DNA of 64,000 bases from Arctopsyche grandis. Lineage: Eukaryota; Arthropoda; Insecta; Trichoptera; Hydropsychidae. Shown piece by piece: positions 46,501 through 59,810 of this stretch; position 1 is the first letter of the stretch; every line of letters begins with the position of its first letter. The notes below the pieces were generated by a model, which saw nothing but the letters and a program-made list of their open reading frames with translations, ran no database searches and was not told the DNA's origin. A program made the translations under genes and the position numbers. Where the stretch lies: positions 7,554,001 through 7,618,000 of the forward strand of contig NC_135360.1 in assembly GCF_051622035.1 (NCBI RefSeq). Reading direction: 5' to 3'.

Positions 46501-46822
46501 CGTAGTCGTAACTGGTGGCGGAACTTTAGCCAACGGTTGGGCTGAAAGATTAGCTCGTGATCTTGCCGCTAGAACTCCATCTTCGGTACGATTGAAGACT
46601 ATAGCGGCGAACGGCTCTGCAGAACGACGCTTTGGAGCATGGATAGGTGTTTATTATTTTCAATTCAGTGTTGATTGTATTGTATTAGATTTATTTTAAA
46701 TTGAATTTTTGTTTGTAGGCGGGTCTATATTGGCATCGATAGGCTCTTTTCAACAGATGTGGATATCCTCGCAGGAGTATGACGAAGCCGGCAAAGGTCA
46801 AGTTGAGAGGAAGTGTCCGTAG
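43515..46822 (+). CDS. Bap55: Bap55 / actin-like 6A (BAF53, Arp4)
   Basis: Eight exons: 43515-43725, 45340-45479, 45548-45707, 45772-45956, 46024-46155, 46221-46374, 46446-46646, 46719-46822. They total 1,287 nt, 428 residues plus stop, the usual family length. The ATG follows GGAG and opens a GC-rich first exon; residues 20-41 ([20 protein letters not shown]) are diagnostic. Later actin-fold blocks are [20 protein letters not shown] (178-197), GMCDIDMKP (333-341) and [12 protein letters not shown] (348-359). The C-terminus, [17 protein letters not shown], is typical. It is a nuclear actin-related subunit of BAP/PBAP (SWI/SNF) and Ino80/Tip60 chromatin complexes. The N-terminal Gly/Ser-rich stretch (1-17) is longer than I recall for Drosophila. 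Intron 1 (1.6 kb) holds a reverse-transcriptase relic. AATAAA at 47113 and 47131. Confidence 0.96.
44236..44520 (-). pseudogene. Non-LTR retrotransposon reverse transcriptase tail, relic
   Basis: On minus an open stretch reads [20 protein letters not shown], then [20 protein letters not shown], then a stop near 44247. This is the conserved C-terminal end of Jockey/I-type ORF2 proteins (the GKVEGRRARGRSP..RW.DQI region). Only the tail survives, inside Bap55 intron 1 and antisense to it. Confidence 0.75.
44521..45339. other. Rest of Bap55 intron 1
   Basis: No exon or element end recognised. An open frame at 44875-45060 shows no motif. Part of this may be more of the retrotransposon relic. Confidence 0.4.
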
Positions 46823-47329
46823 TGCGGTTCGATAGACAGTACGATTCGAGACTTTCTGTTCAGAAATAATTGTATTATTGTAAATCCAAATATGATAGAC
46901 GTGTCGTTGCAAGTGTCAGAGACTATGTGAACTTAGTGTTAATTGTCTAGGTTAAGTTGAATGATGTCATATTTTGCTCGGTGAGAGTCGAGGCAGTGAT
47001 CCTTTCTTTTATTTCTGAAGATTTGTAATCTGTAATTGATATTAAAAGTATATAATTTAAATATTTTTACTATTCGTATTTGGAGCCGGTTGGATAGGGA
47101 GTGAAAATTTGAAATAAAGAAATTAATCCAAATAAATTTTATTTCTATAAATCTTGAAATAAAAACTCTCCATTTTGATTTTTCAAGTGCGCTCGTACAC
47201 GTCTAATCATCTCGGCGATGAAACGTCTCAGTATGAACTTTTAATCTATCGCAATGCGACTTGCGTGTGTGAATATAGACGTGTACGAGAGCGTACATAC
47301 ATGCATACCAAGTTGGCGATTATTTTTTT

Positions 47330-47453
47330 GTCTTCATATAAATATTTTTATTTTTATATATATATTACATATATATGCTCTCTATAGAATACTTTGCGTA
47401 CAGTAAGTGTACAATATATTTTCGTAAAAACAAATGTGTATTTTTTTTTTATT
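47330..47453 (-). terminator. Candidate encore polyadenylation signals
   Basis: TTTATT on plus (AATAAA on minus) at 47448-47453 and 47347-47352, about 350-450 bases past the encore stop. Bap55 ends near 47150 on the opposite strand, so the two 3' ends face each other across 200-300 bp. Confidence 0.5.
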
Positions 47454-47798
47454 CTTTTCAATAATCTGCTTCTGGAGATACACGTTTAAAATAATTCTAT
47501 TAATTATAAATATACTTCTTTTACGATAATAACAGTCAATAAAATAAAATTTAACAAATGGAAGAGATAAACAAAATAATATCACAATTCGACTGCATAC
47601 CGTGCCGACTTGCTTCTTCGGCACGACGCAACACAACGGAAGATAAACGAGCGTTGTCCAAATGTTTCAATACGACTCTCGGGGAAAGTGCAAATGTTAC
47701 ACGAAGCGTAAACAGAGACGACCTTTGTTGTAAACAATATTATACATACACATAATACATACGGCGAGATGATTTTACATTAAATAAAATAAAACCAT

Positions 47799-50700
47799 TC
47801 AGTGGTAGAAATGGCGATTGTGCGATTGATGAGGGCGAGGCGGTCTCGCACGTATTTGTCCAGATACTAAAAAAAATCAAACAATTTCGGTAAATAATTA
47901 AAATAAATATATACAAACATAATCTACATATGATGATGAGGATACTTACGAGGTGGAGCTGGTCCGAATAAGGCTGGCGTAGCGGGCCGTCTGAACAGAG
48001 CACCAGGTACCTGGTAAATGTTACCGAACTATTGAGAAATTTTGACGAAATGATTAATTTCATACAATTAATAAGTCTAGACTACACCGACACAACGAAA
48101 GCAAATATAGAAACCTGTCTGAGTAAATATCCTGGATGCGGGGGTGTCGGCATCAGTCCGAGTCCTCCGCTGGCGGCAGCCAAGTTCTGCAAGGCCTGTG
48201 TCCTCTGATAGAAAGCGGCACCTTGAGTTAGCGGTATGCTGACGATGTTGGCGTCTAGGAATCTCGGTTGGGTTGCGACGCATATCTCATGCTGTTTGTT
48301 CTGGTTGGATTTCGGGTTGGCCGACGGTGTGTTCGGTGTCGACGAAGCCAGACTGTCTTGCGACAGTCTTCGGAGATGATGTTGCTGCATCAGTGACGGC
48401 GGCGGCTGGTTCAAGTTCGTCGATGGGAATACGTGGGCCGGACTTCCGCTGGTGCTCGTGCTATGAAAATATCGGTGTTTAGTTTCAGATTGTTATTTTG
48501 CCGTGTGGTATTTTGAAGGTGTGGTTACTTTTGAGCGTTGTATAAGTTGGACGGCGTCTGTGGTGCGTGTGGGTTCCAAGGGGTCGAAGGTGAATTTAGC
48601 AGTGTCGGAGTGAGCTGAAATATGAAGACGAAACTAAATTGCTTTAGTCATATATGATACTGAAAGTCTTGTATTTTATGTAATTACCTGAAGCGGAGAT
48701 TGTGTCGCGTCGAAACTAGGTTGTGACTTGACTCTTTGATTGACGTTATTCTGAATAGAGAACCTTTCCCTAAATTGATGATTCCTCTGCGCGTTCTTGT
48801 CACGCTCAAACTGCCCACCGTTTTGCGCCGTGTTTCTGTGATTCTGTCGATTCAGATTTTTGGGGAAGTTGTGATAGTCCTTCTGCACGAAACTTTGATT
48901 CTTCCTCCACGATGATCTCGAGTCTGGCTGGGCATCGTTGCCGCTCAAATGCGCGGCCTCATCGCCGTGCTGTATGCTGATCTCTTTAGCATTCCACGCG
49001 TTTTGATTCTTCGGTATGAAAGTTTTGGCATCGTTGCTCAGATTACTCGCTAGTGTCTGATAGTGCGACTTTCTAGTATTGTCGTGTCTGTTGTTTCTAT
49101 CGTATGCCTGTTTGTTCTGGTTCAATTGCATGTGGTAGTTTCTTGCGAGTATTATTTTTTCCTGTTCGAAGTTTACGTCCAAGTCGTTAGAGCCTAAGGA
49201 ATTGGAAGGTTTTAGTGGTTTTCTTTTATCTTTGTTCCTATTAAAATTCTTCAGATCTAAAGCTGCAACATTTCCAACGTTCTTCAAATAAGTATTTTCA
49301 TTTGTCTTTTCTGATTGGTTTACAATTTGCTTTTGAGGATAACCGTCCAAGCTGTGCGAGCTCTGATAATTTTTCACTAATGGTGAGTTATGTTTTGAAA
49401 TATTCTTAGATGGAGTAAACTTTTCCGTCTCCTTAAAAACTTGTTTGTTATATTTTATAAAATTCTGATTATCGACGACATTTTGTCTGTTTTGATTTTC
49501 GCAATTGAACTCCGTCGGATTCGCATAAGGATACGAGATCGGAATATAATTAATAGCAGGATGTATGAAATGGATATTATTCATACTAATTTGATCAATA
49601 TTAGGAAAATTGACTTCGCCCTGAACGGGAATATTGCTCGTCAACGGAGTCGTACGAGACGATCCCGAGTTAGAATCAGCTCTTGAATTCGTCTTTGGAG
49701 AATTCACGTGTGCTCTGCTCCTGTTTTCTTGGTAGACATTATCAGACGGCTTGGGAAAGTTGAAATGTTGTTCAAAGTTTTGGAAACTGGGCGTGGAGCA
49801 TCCTTCTTGACTCAACACGGAACTTCTCCCTGGATTATATTGTTGGTAGACGGGGAATTGGTGTTGAATAATCGGTGCAGGATGAGAATACGGCGGAAAG
49901 TATTGGTTTGGTTGCGGCTGAATGAAATTTGGATGCGGATAGAACGCTTGAGGTAACGCCGGTACGCTGGGAGCATTCAGTGGGCTTTCAGGATGTTGCG
50001 GAATGAAAGCACCTGCAAAATTACAATATTTAACAAATATAAAATAAAAGATATCAAAACTATAATTGTATTAGGTATGCTTTCATGCCTGCATGCTGTT
50101 GAAATTTGTGCATAGCGTCTTCGGAGGGTGGCTGTGGTTGATGGTACAACGCCACTTGAGGCCAACATCCCCAACCTGATGCACCTTGTATCTGTAATTT
50201 AATGTCATAGTAAGTTACATATGCAATAGCAATTAGATACAAGAGATTCAATAAAAACACAGTATATGTATAATAAAATTACCTGATATCCCAAGGTAGG
50301 ATGAGGAGCAGGCACACCTACCATCGGTGGAGCCGTTATCACTCGTTCAACTTGCGGATGATAACCCAAAGGAAAACTAAACGAACAAATGAAAATCAAT
50401 CAATACATAAAGACACAATTAAACATACTAACAACCAAAAGCAGACCTTGCAAGCTGTTGAGGCGCCATTTCATGCTCGGCCAACTTGTTACTCAATGCG
50501 ACCATAACAGACTGCTGATGCTGTTCACTGGCAGATAACATATGATACGGAGGTTGAGGTTCTTGCTCCTAAATTAAAAAAAATTCCACAATAAATAACA
50601 TCAAAACCAATTAAACAAACAACATATTAATAAATACACACATGAAGTCTATAAGCTGGTGGCGGAATCATAACTTGAGCCGGCGATGTCGGATAACATA

Positions 50701-53700
50701 ATTCACCGCTCGATGGAAACCCAATATTGCTATCGGCCTGCGGTGCGAAGATCAAATGTGGATGAGTCAACTGATGCTGAGGAACCGGAGTGTCGTTCTG
50801 TCTGACGGCGTAGTTCAACGGTTGCGCTTGAGCTGGGTATACCTAAAAATATAATAATAATAAGCATCGTTGACACATTTACTTGACGATAATGCGATAT
50901 GTATATATGTGGAAGAAATGTGTACTTCTTGAGGACTTCCATCGTAGATGTGACCCTGAGCGAAGTATTGCTGTGGATGTCCTTGAATTAGCGCGCCGTA
51001 ATAGTGAGGATCTTGCTCATCGGGGTACGGCGGGGCGAATTCTTCAAATTGCCGCTCGATGATGTTCGATTCGAACTCGGTGCAGGTCATAATCTTTCCA
51101 AAGTGTTCTTCGAGTCTTTCGAAGTGATCCAATTGTATGGGGCTCATGTTGGCCACCTTTGGATCCGTTTTTACGGTCGCATTGCAAGTGTCGATCACCG
51201 CTTTGATCTGTTGTGATGGAGTCGTTGCCGATGGGTTTTGTGCTGGTTCGTTCGAGCGGTTGTTGTTTATAGATGAGTGGCATTCGTTGTTGTCGTTGAA
51301 GTCTACATTGTTCGGTTTGCCTATTTGAGTATTTTTGACAGTGACGAGGAGAGGTTTTTGGTTAGACGTCGGAATCGGTGAGCGTGGCGCTTCCGACGTT
51401 GAAGATTTGCCTTCTTGTGCGTCTACATTTATAGTAGAATTATTCGGATTATCACTATTGTCTGAATTGTGCGTTTCAGATTTAGAACCTGAAAGTAAAC
51501 ATACCCAATAATTAATAAGATTCAATGATATCTATTTAACGATTTGAAAGTACATATACAAACTTTTATTTTCGTCAGTATGTGCAGTTTGATCATAAGT
51601 TTTAGTTTCAACCCTAAAAAAACATATATTGATTAATTTTTCATTTCATCAACAATACATATTTATGTACATAATGGTATGTAGCTCACATTGGATTTAG
51701 ATGGGTTTCCGTTCCTGGGCTGAGAGTAGCTCGTTGTTTCTCTAAACGGCAACGTCGTCTTTCGAAATTATTTGCTTCTCGAACATTTTCAGGTGGTATC
51801 TGATAATATAAGACGATATAATTACAATACGATCCAAAAGAAGACTCCTTGGGTGGTGATTCTTTGATATTAACCTGTGATTGTAAGGCAGAGTGTGGTG
51901 GTTTTTCCGGGTCGTAGTGATAAAGAGTACCGTCATTGTTCGTTAAAGCTTGCCCCGTTTGAGGATGGATTATTACGGCGCCCGTCGGAACAGTAGACAT
52001 GTCGGTGATAGCCCAAAGTACTCCTCCGACGACGTTCGGAGCATTGTTATCGGGAGGTTTTAAGTCTGGGTTGCGGTTACCTTTAAACATCAAAAGGGAG
52101 AAATTAATTTGAGTTTTCTATGTGGAATTTTCCACGAGGTTTTCCTATTAAGATTAAATTCGTTTCCTTAGAGTGCAGGGGTGATAACACCACAATTAGG
52201 CATTTTTGAGCAAACAATACAGCAAGTTATAATTTCAAGTATCAAAACCACTCGTTTAAATGTGCAAAATACTTATAGAAAACAAAGCTAAAGGAACTTA
52301 CAATTGAATGACAATTAACAATTATGAAGAATTATAATTTTTACTCATTTCAATTGGTGCTATGGATGAACAATTAGGTGTTATGGAGTTGTCACCTTTG
52401 CGCTTTAAAACGCGATATTATACCTGTGGCAGATTCAACTGTTGTAGTATTTGGTGTGGAAGTCGGTGACGGTGTAACAGAATCGCTACGACCGCTAAGT
52501 GTTTTATATCCTGAGCTGCTTGGAGACAATCGCCAACAAGTACTGGCCAATTCACCTGAAAGTTAATCAAAACAAATATTATATTATATATCAATATTTG
52601 ACATTACTGATATCCAATTTTGTATTTACTTTGAATGAAAACAATCAATTTTATATTCCTATAATATATATTCCCTAAAAATACGCATTTAGAGTCCAGA
52701 TAGCCTCAAATTTAACTTGTTTATTTGACATTACCTTGACGACTGAGTATTCTGTGTGGTGGAGCACTGCTGGTAGACGTTATAGAATCACCACGTTGCA
52801 CTCCTTGTCGTCCACCGTAGCCCCCGAAAGAATGGGCTTTGGATACGACTCCTCGAATGCTCGTAGGAACGGTTTCATGCTCCAATGATTGAACCTACAA
52901 AATTATAAAATTAATACAAAACAAGATCACACTTTACAATAAAATGCATGAAACAAAAATTTGATACCTTGAGCAAACGTCCCGATTTAGAACTAGAATC
53001 TGGAACTAATATTCTAGGCGTACACATTTCGGGCTCATCAATATGCTCCCTATTTTCTTCCCAATCCCAAGCTATTTCAGATTCCTCCTAAAACAAAAAT
53101 AAGTTGCATATAAAAAAGTGTATTTTCGAGACACGCACACTAACACGTCATTACTACATACAAATGGGTCAAAATCTCATGATCGAATTTCCTCACGATT
53201 ACAAAACTTCATCTATTGATATTTCATATTTTTATTACATACATACATCGTATGTGCCATGACAAGAATTATCCCAAAGCGATACACATGGTTAGAATAC
53301 AATAGAGACATCTTTGGACAATCAATAAATTGATACACAGCAAATTTGCGAGAAATACCTTATGTAGGTAGCATTTTATAAGATTTAACAAATTCGAGCT
53401 GTTAATAGCTCAAATTGCGAAAAATTGAGGGAGAGGATACCGATTTATTGGATCCATCACAACAATTAAGCTACAAAAATCGGAAAATTTTAAGTCAGTC
53501 TGTGTTTTAATAACCACAAGATCTAGCAGCAGCAGCTTATTTGGCTAGGACTTGACCCACAACCTCTCTACTGGTATGCAAAAGCACTACAAATGCACTA
53601 TGCTGTGGTATATGTAAGTAGACAAAGTGGTAAAGTATAACATAAAAATTGCTTTATTTACCTGTCCCGGGGAGCTGAATATTCTTCTTCTGGCTTTAAC

Positions 53701-56700
53701 ATATTCTTCTTCTCTCTGTTCAAAACTTTTGGATCTCGGCGTTTGAACCAGTTTAGGCGGAGCTGGAGCCGGCAAAACAGATTCTTCGTCTAATGATTGC
53801 GTGTCTCTTTTAAGGATAGATCTAAAATTGATAATAGTAATAAGTTTCTAACAGACATAAACATAATTTTATAACGAAGAGCACGCACTTGGCTTGAGGA
53901 ATTGTTTCACAAAATGCGACTGGACTCGGTGCAAAATCTGTAGTACACCATTGTTGGAACGGACATATCAATGGTAGTCGATACGATACGCCAACTAAAA
54001 ATAGCATCGATGAATAATATAAATTCAAAGAACAAAATCAGAAAGCATTATATAGTAAAAGCATACCGATAGGTAACTTCACAACGTGTACGATGTGACG
54101 TGTGGCCGGATCTACTCCATGCCGAAGACCGAATAGATCAGCGCAACGGTGGACGAGCAAACGTCCGTACGACGAAGTGGACGGAAATCGGTGCTCCCGT
54201 CGACTGTAATTCGACACAATCACATTAAAGAACTTACTTATATATTTGAATATATTTTTGTTCAATGAATATAATAATATGTACGTTGGATCTCTGATGA
54301 ATGTGATCATATCGTGTTCTATTTTGAGTAAGGTGATCCGATCCTTTTGACTTTTGTTCAGAGTGTCTTTGATGAAGCTGGACAGATTGCGGGGGTCGCA
54401 GCAAGGATTCGAAACGAATATATCCATACTGTTATCTGAAAAACAATATGTATGTATATGCAAATTAGTGTTTTAGGTTAAATATGAAATGCGTATAATA
54501 TTGTTATGCATACCTCTGCTTAGGAAAGGACTAGCGATGGAATGTTGGCCACTGTCTACGCTTCCTCCCGACGATTGCTTCCTTAGTAAACGAGGATTTC
54601 CACCTGTATATAAAAATAATTATTTAAGATATAGTACAAAAAATAGTAAATGATTAAATACTAGAATTGTATATACCGGAATTGGCTCGTTGCACTGTTA
54701 GCATGCCTCCGTTACGACGATTCACCCATTTTTCTCCTTTTTCGGAACATCTAAAAATTAAATAAAATATATAGACAACCTTTGTATGCACATACATATT
54801 GAAAATGATTGAATAATAAAAAAATAGCTACCTGCACCCTTCATTTGTGTAACAATGTTGATGTTCATTTTCGGAAATGGTTTTTTGGCGTCTGATTTTA
54901 CCCGGTTCATCTTCATTATCAGATGCTGAAATGAAATGCATAAAAAAATTTTAAATAAAATAAACAAATGATCGAATTGAAATTTAAAAATAAACATTAT
55001 ATTACTGATAATTTCAGGAGATATGTCTCCACAGTAAGAATCCCAACAACACACTCCAGAGTCTTGTTTGGACGGAAAGACAGCTCGTCTTTCTTCATTG
55101 TCGTGATTTTGGACATCGGACAACTCTTCAGGATCAATCTGTGATATCAACAAGCATTTAAAATCATTCCAAGTATATATTTTTAATATACATATGTATA
55201 TATTAGAGGGACCGAAAAGTAATCAAAAAATATTCCCAAATTCCTATGCGACAAAGATGATCCTGAACTATAGACCATGGACAGTCAATCTTCAATGATA
55301 ATTCCTCGATGGTTTGACAAGGATCTGATTCCACCATTCATGTCAGGATATCACCGTCTAATTTTTGAGCTCTTCATTTCGTACGATCTCCCTATTCCCA
55401 TTTTTAAATTGTTTATACCACCGATGACACTTGTTTAGTTTCAGAATATCCCCGTAAGTATTGGTGATTTTTTTTAATGCTTCGTTTGCCTTCATTACTT
55501 GGTCTAACATAAACAGCATAAAATGAAGCAAGTGCCCTTCCTCTATTATTGGTCTCGACATCCTTCCTCAGGTAGAAATTTTATTTTTTAACAGAAATAA
55601 TAAATTTACAACAATAACTTCAACATAATAACAAAACTTAAGTGTTTATTGGACCGTGTCTTGACACAAACTGACTGCAAAATAACTCGTCGAAAAATTT
55701 TGATTACTTTTCGGTCCCCCTAATATATATCAATCTTTTCTATAATAAATACCTCATCCTCATCAAGACTAGGGCCGATACCGCAATCACAATGTATATT
55801 GAAATCTATATTATCAATCTGACATTCATGTTCGTTCTTATTAGTAGATAATACATTTGTGTATTTATTATCCCCAGATGTAACCTACAAATATAAAAAA
55901 AAAAATAAATAATACAAAATGAATCATAATAAATAAAATATAATTAATATAAAGCAGTTTACCTGTATTTCAACTTGATGGAATTCAACTTTGTTTTTAT
56001 TTTTATATGTAACATTATCGTAAATGGTAACTGGACTGGTCAAATCGCGATTCTGGATGAAGTTGCTATTCTTCAGATTTTTCAAGCTCACCCGCTGATT
56101 TTTGGTCACTGTGTCGGAGTTCTTGGAATCGGATTCGTCCTGGTATTCTTTGGGAGAGTCTTCGGTATCGTACGTGGATTGGTTTTGCGCTGTAGTATAT
56201 GTCGTGGGATGATGATGATGATGGTGATCGGTGACTTCAGTTCTAACATCTAAGCTAAGACACTCATTATCATTATTATTCTCACTATAATCTAAAACTT
56301 TGTTACTGTCTATGTCTACTGAACGAGAGTCATCGTCTCTGGCCGATGGACACTTATCGTTGTACGGCACGCTGTTCGAAGATGCTGCTTCACAATTTTC
56401 GTCGTCGGTTTCTACCGGTATTGGCGACGATGTCGTTTTATCATCCTGTTTGCTCTTTGCCTCGTTCGAATTTTCGTTTTTCGTGCCGTTGACGGTATCA
56501 TTGTTGCTTTTACACTCTGATGGAGAACTAGGAGTACTTACTACATTAGCACCTAATAAATTTTTATCACCACTCGTAGAGACTAGAATATTTTTATTAT
56601 TACAACTTAAATTTATGGTTTTAAAGCTATCCGAATCTGTCAAGCTGATAGCGTCGTTCGGCATGTTCTCTGGGTTGTTCTGCGGAGCAGTTTCGTCCGA

Positions 56701-59175
56701 GTCTGAAGACGCATCTTGTTGCTGCTGCTTTGGAGAGTTGTGGACGTTGTTTTCGAATGATAGTCTGTCGTCTAAGTCGACGCTGGCTGACTTCATTTTC
56801 ACAGTGGACATTTTGATTTCTTTTGAGTCGGGCCGCGGAGACGGCCCTCTCGGGGGTGATTGGGATTCTCTGATTGCTTGACTGCGAACTAGCTGTTTGC
56901 TTTTGAAGCTCTATAAAAATAAAACGAATTCAAATTAAATTGTTTTAACAAATTTCGACATTTAAATTGCATCGTTGAAGTCTAACTAGTACTCATTGAA
57001 CACTTTTTTTTGTCAATTTAATGCAACATTTACTTTAAATTACACGAAAGATTTACGTTTGGTTTTTCCGTATACCTCTTAGTAGGTATAAATCTATATG
57101 ATAATAAGTTATATTTCATGCTGAATTAGAAATAAATTCACACATAAAAACAAACGAGGCGCGTTGCGTTTCGAATATACAACAATCGCGTAACTAAAAT
57201 TCAGATAAAATAAACACAGGATAAATTTACCGTTTTATGCCAATATTAATTAAAATACTGACAAAATTCATAACCCATTTTTAAGAGTAAAATAAATCAT
57301 AATTAAACCAGACAATTATCATATTATATTATATATGATTAATTTCGAGATTGTTTGCAGTAGAGAAAAATACGCGACTCTGATTGGTCAGCTGAGATTA
57401 GGCAAAATAATTTTTTCAATTAATTTTTATTTTACTGATCAACAAGCAGAAATTAGTTTTGAATGGAAAATTTTTATTTACCCTGGTTCTATTAAAAGGC
57501 GGTGGTCCCCCATCGCTAGATCGTCTTCCGTTGCCTGTTCGGTCATTGTTATTATTGGTATTAATACTGAAAATAAATACAAAAATATATTATCACATTG
57601 CTTGATAATGATTGGATAGTTCAAAAAGAAATTACGTTGTGAAATTACATTGCTTCAAAAATAAATTGCAATCACATTACATACATATATAATATTACAT
57701 CGCGCCAGAGACTTGGTTGAGGGCGACCAGACCAATGTATGCAGTTAGATGGGGCATGCCACACCCATCAACTTCTTTGTCGTTCACATTTCCATACATT
57801 TTTTCTGGTCGCGCAACTATTCGGCCGATAAAGTATCACAGTGTGGCCCAGGTCTTAGAGCTCGGCTACACCGGGTGACTTGCGTAAAACTTTGTTACGC
57901 GACCAGATCAAATGTATGCAGTTGTATGGAGCATGCTATACCAGGTAATTCACCGGTTGCCCAAGCTATAAAGTCGCCCAATCAGCGAGATCAGGTGCCG
58001 GCGTTCGGTCTGGTCACAGTGATTTTATTGTTCGATTGTTTCTCAAAATGTATAGTGTTGTATTGAAGGGTGCCACACTCGGTGATTAGTTGTTTACGAT
58101 TCCATAGTGAAAAACTATAAAATCGTGTGACTATATCGTATTGAAAACTCTGCTAGAGCTGGGCCAAACTGGGTGATTTTGATGTCTAAGCGTAATTGCT
58201 AGTGGTCACTCTTGGTCACCCAACTCGGGCAACCAGAAGCGATCAAGATCCACTCACTTTTAATACAGTCACACCTGTTCAAAGTATTTTCACTATGGAG
58301 TTGCTGGCAACTAATCAATGAGTGTGGTACTCTTCAATATAACGCGTTACACTTTGAGGTTAGCTTAAGTCAGATCATCGCAACGTGGTGACCGCGGAAC
58401 TTGTAGTAGCGTATAGATCACCATATAGCCATATAGCCAGCAGCATAGCTCGGTCGTTGAGCTTCTGCTTAGCGTCGAGAGGCGCCGGGTTCGATCCCAT
58501 GAGCTGACCTCGATTAAAAATAATTTTTTTGAGTATATCTGTAGTGCTACTGGTCAGACCTGGATATTTGTGACTCCAGGTCACAAATAGTCGGTCGAAT
58601 TTAGTCGGTCGAACTTAAGTCGGTGGAAATTTAGTCGGTCGAACCGGCCGGTGAGCTGTCTAGTGTGGCATGCTCCATATAACTACATATATTTGATTTG
58701 GTCGCGCAACAAAGTCACCTGCTCGCAAGTCACATGGTGCGTTGCGTTTCGAATATATGTACAACAGGCCGGGCTCTTATAGGTATTGATTATAAGGCAG
58801 ATTTTTGGTCGCTTCTGGTTGTTCGAGTTGGGAGACCAAGAGTGACTACGCTTGGACAAGAAAGTTAACCGGTGAGGCCCGGCTCTAAAGCAAAACGGCT
58901 TACACCCAACATTTAGAGAAAAATCTTATTGTATATTTCTTTTATGTACCTCTTTTTTCAGCTTTTGTTATTATTTCGTAACAATGTTTACTGATTACAG
59001 AATCTAATGTTTCAATTTTCAAAGGAGATGATGTGAGTTAATAAATAAAAATCTATATATAAATATATATTATTAAATAATCGTACCTATCTTTTAGCAC
59101 TTGCATCGGTGGTGATCCGGAAACTGTGGCAGCGTTGGAATTTGGTTCCCGCCAAAATTCCGCTGGTGAGTCCAT
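47799..59175 (-). CDS. enc: encore orthologue: R3H and SUZ domain RNA-regulatory protein
   Basis: 28 exons in transcript order: 59175-59087, 57566-57482, 56910-55963, 55884-55753, 55138-55006, 54925-54832, 54750-54677, 54603-54514, 54435-54285, 54203-54067, 53994-53889, 53821-53662, 53087-52968, 52894-52735, 52555-52424, 52080-51875, 51799-51690, 51613-51564, 51488-50926, 50842-50642, 50568-50447, 50376-50283, 50191-50089, 50012-48688, 48614-48529, 48460-48115, 48028-47950, 47866-47799. They total 5,964 nt, 1,987 residues. R3H domain about 560-644 (FIKDTLNKSQKDRITLLKIE; RLLVH core with R613 and H617). SUZ domain about 680-733 (ILKRDTQ...REEEYVKARRRIF). The rest is Asn/Gln/Ser/Pro-rich and probably disordered, like Drosophila Encore, which acts in germline cyst mitosis exit and gurken mRNA regulation. 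The start follows GAAAC and has an in-frame stop upstream. One intron appears to be GC-AG. Small splice details are less certain than the whole. Confidence 0.93.
53250..53605 (-). mobile_element. SINE family E, minus strand, degraded
   Basis: In the encore intron between 53087 and 53662. The head lies near 53560-53600 (ACTTGACCCACAACC on plus); the body is about 70-80 percent recognisable by eye. Confidence 0.5.
55203..55723 (-). mobile_element. mariner-like element, internally deleted
   Basis: Ends TTAGAGGGACCGAAAAGTAA and TTACTTTTCGGTCCCCCTAA are inverted repeats, with TA on each side (55201-55202, 55724-55725). On minus, 55561-55358 reads MSRPIIEEGHLLHFMLFMLD and goes on to ITNTYGDILKLNKCHRWYKQ, resembling the N-terminal helix-turn-helix of mariner transposases; the catalytic part is gone. 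521 bp, most of an encore intron. Confidence 0.8.
58436..58585 (+). mobile_element. SINE family E, alternative head, truncated
   Basis: GCAGCATAGCTCGGTCGTTG head, box B GGGTTCGATCCCATG, GTAGTGCTACTGGTCAGACC and TTGTGACTCCAGGTC. Truncated where the tandem repeat begins. Confidence 0.75.
58586..58645. repeat. Short tandem repeat, TAGTCGGTCGAA unit
   Basis: Four imperfect units of about 14-15 bases (TAGTCGGTCGAATT, TAGTCGGTCGAACT, AAGTCGGTGGAAAT, TAGTCGGTCGAACC). Confidence 0.75.
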
Positions 59176-59239
59176 GTTTCTTCGCTCTTTGAGTAATGTA
59201 TTCGTAAACACAAATAGAGATCGTGAGATTCCAGTCTTG

Positions 59240-59759
59240 GTTTATTTTTTTTTATTATTTTAATAATTTTTATATATATATTACATATAAACTTAAAAAC
59301 GATGTACTAAATGCATATACATACAATATATTATATATATATTTTTTTCATTTAATATTTTCGTCAATAAAAATGACTAGATAATATGAGATTTATATTA
59401 TTTAGGATTTCGTTATCACACGGCCGGCGATATCCAATGCGGTGTTCACGTTTTCGCTTTATTGTCGAGTCGGTATATATCAGAGCGACGTAGAATTGTA
59501 TAGATAAAATAATTATGTATATTTTACTTTTTTTTTATGATATTTAAAGCGAAAAACTTTGGATCAATTCCAAGGGATAAATGAAGGCAACATTTAGAAG
59601 GATAAATCTTTTAAAGCTTATATCGTTTTTACCACTATATAGTATATATGTATAATATGAACTAGTCTGAAGATGATGACTATGTGAAACTACGCAACAG
59701 TCCAGCCGTTGCCTTCAGGGAAATATGTAATGTTCGTTGATTGATACACGTAGATCTTC

Positions 59760-59760
<1 letters not shown>
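59240..59760. other. Upstream flank of the encore start exon
   Basis: AT-rich. On minus a TATATAC followed by CGACTCGAC near 59465-59480 is a possible core promoter. Nothing else is supported. Confidence 0.3.

Positions 59761-59762
<2 letters not shown>

Positions 59763-59807
<45 letters not shown>
59763..59807. repeat. (AT)n microsatellite
   Basis: About 45 bases of AT dinucleotide. Confidence 0.95.

Positions 59808-59810
<3 letters not shown>

Larger units (their letters stand above)
57600..58960. repeat. Composite repeat block in encore intron 1
   Basis: Contains inverted motifs (GGCATGCTCCATATAACTAC near 58670 against GTTGTATGGAGCATGC near 57920; CTCGGCTACACCGGGTGACT near 57865; GGTGAGGCCCGGCTC near 58880) that suggest one or two old palindromic elements. 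A SINE lies at 58436-58585 and a mini-tandem at 58586-58645. Boundaries are unresolved. Confidence 0.45.

Noticed and set aside
56300-56881. 193-codon plus-strand open frame
   Set aside because: It is antisense to the large encore exon (56910-55963), whose minus frame is continuous with recognised neighbours.
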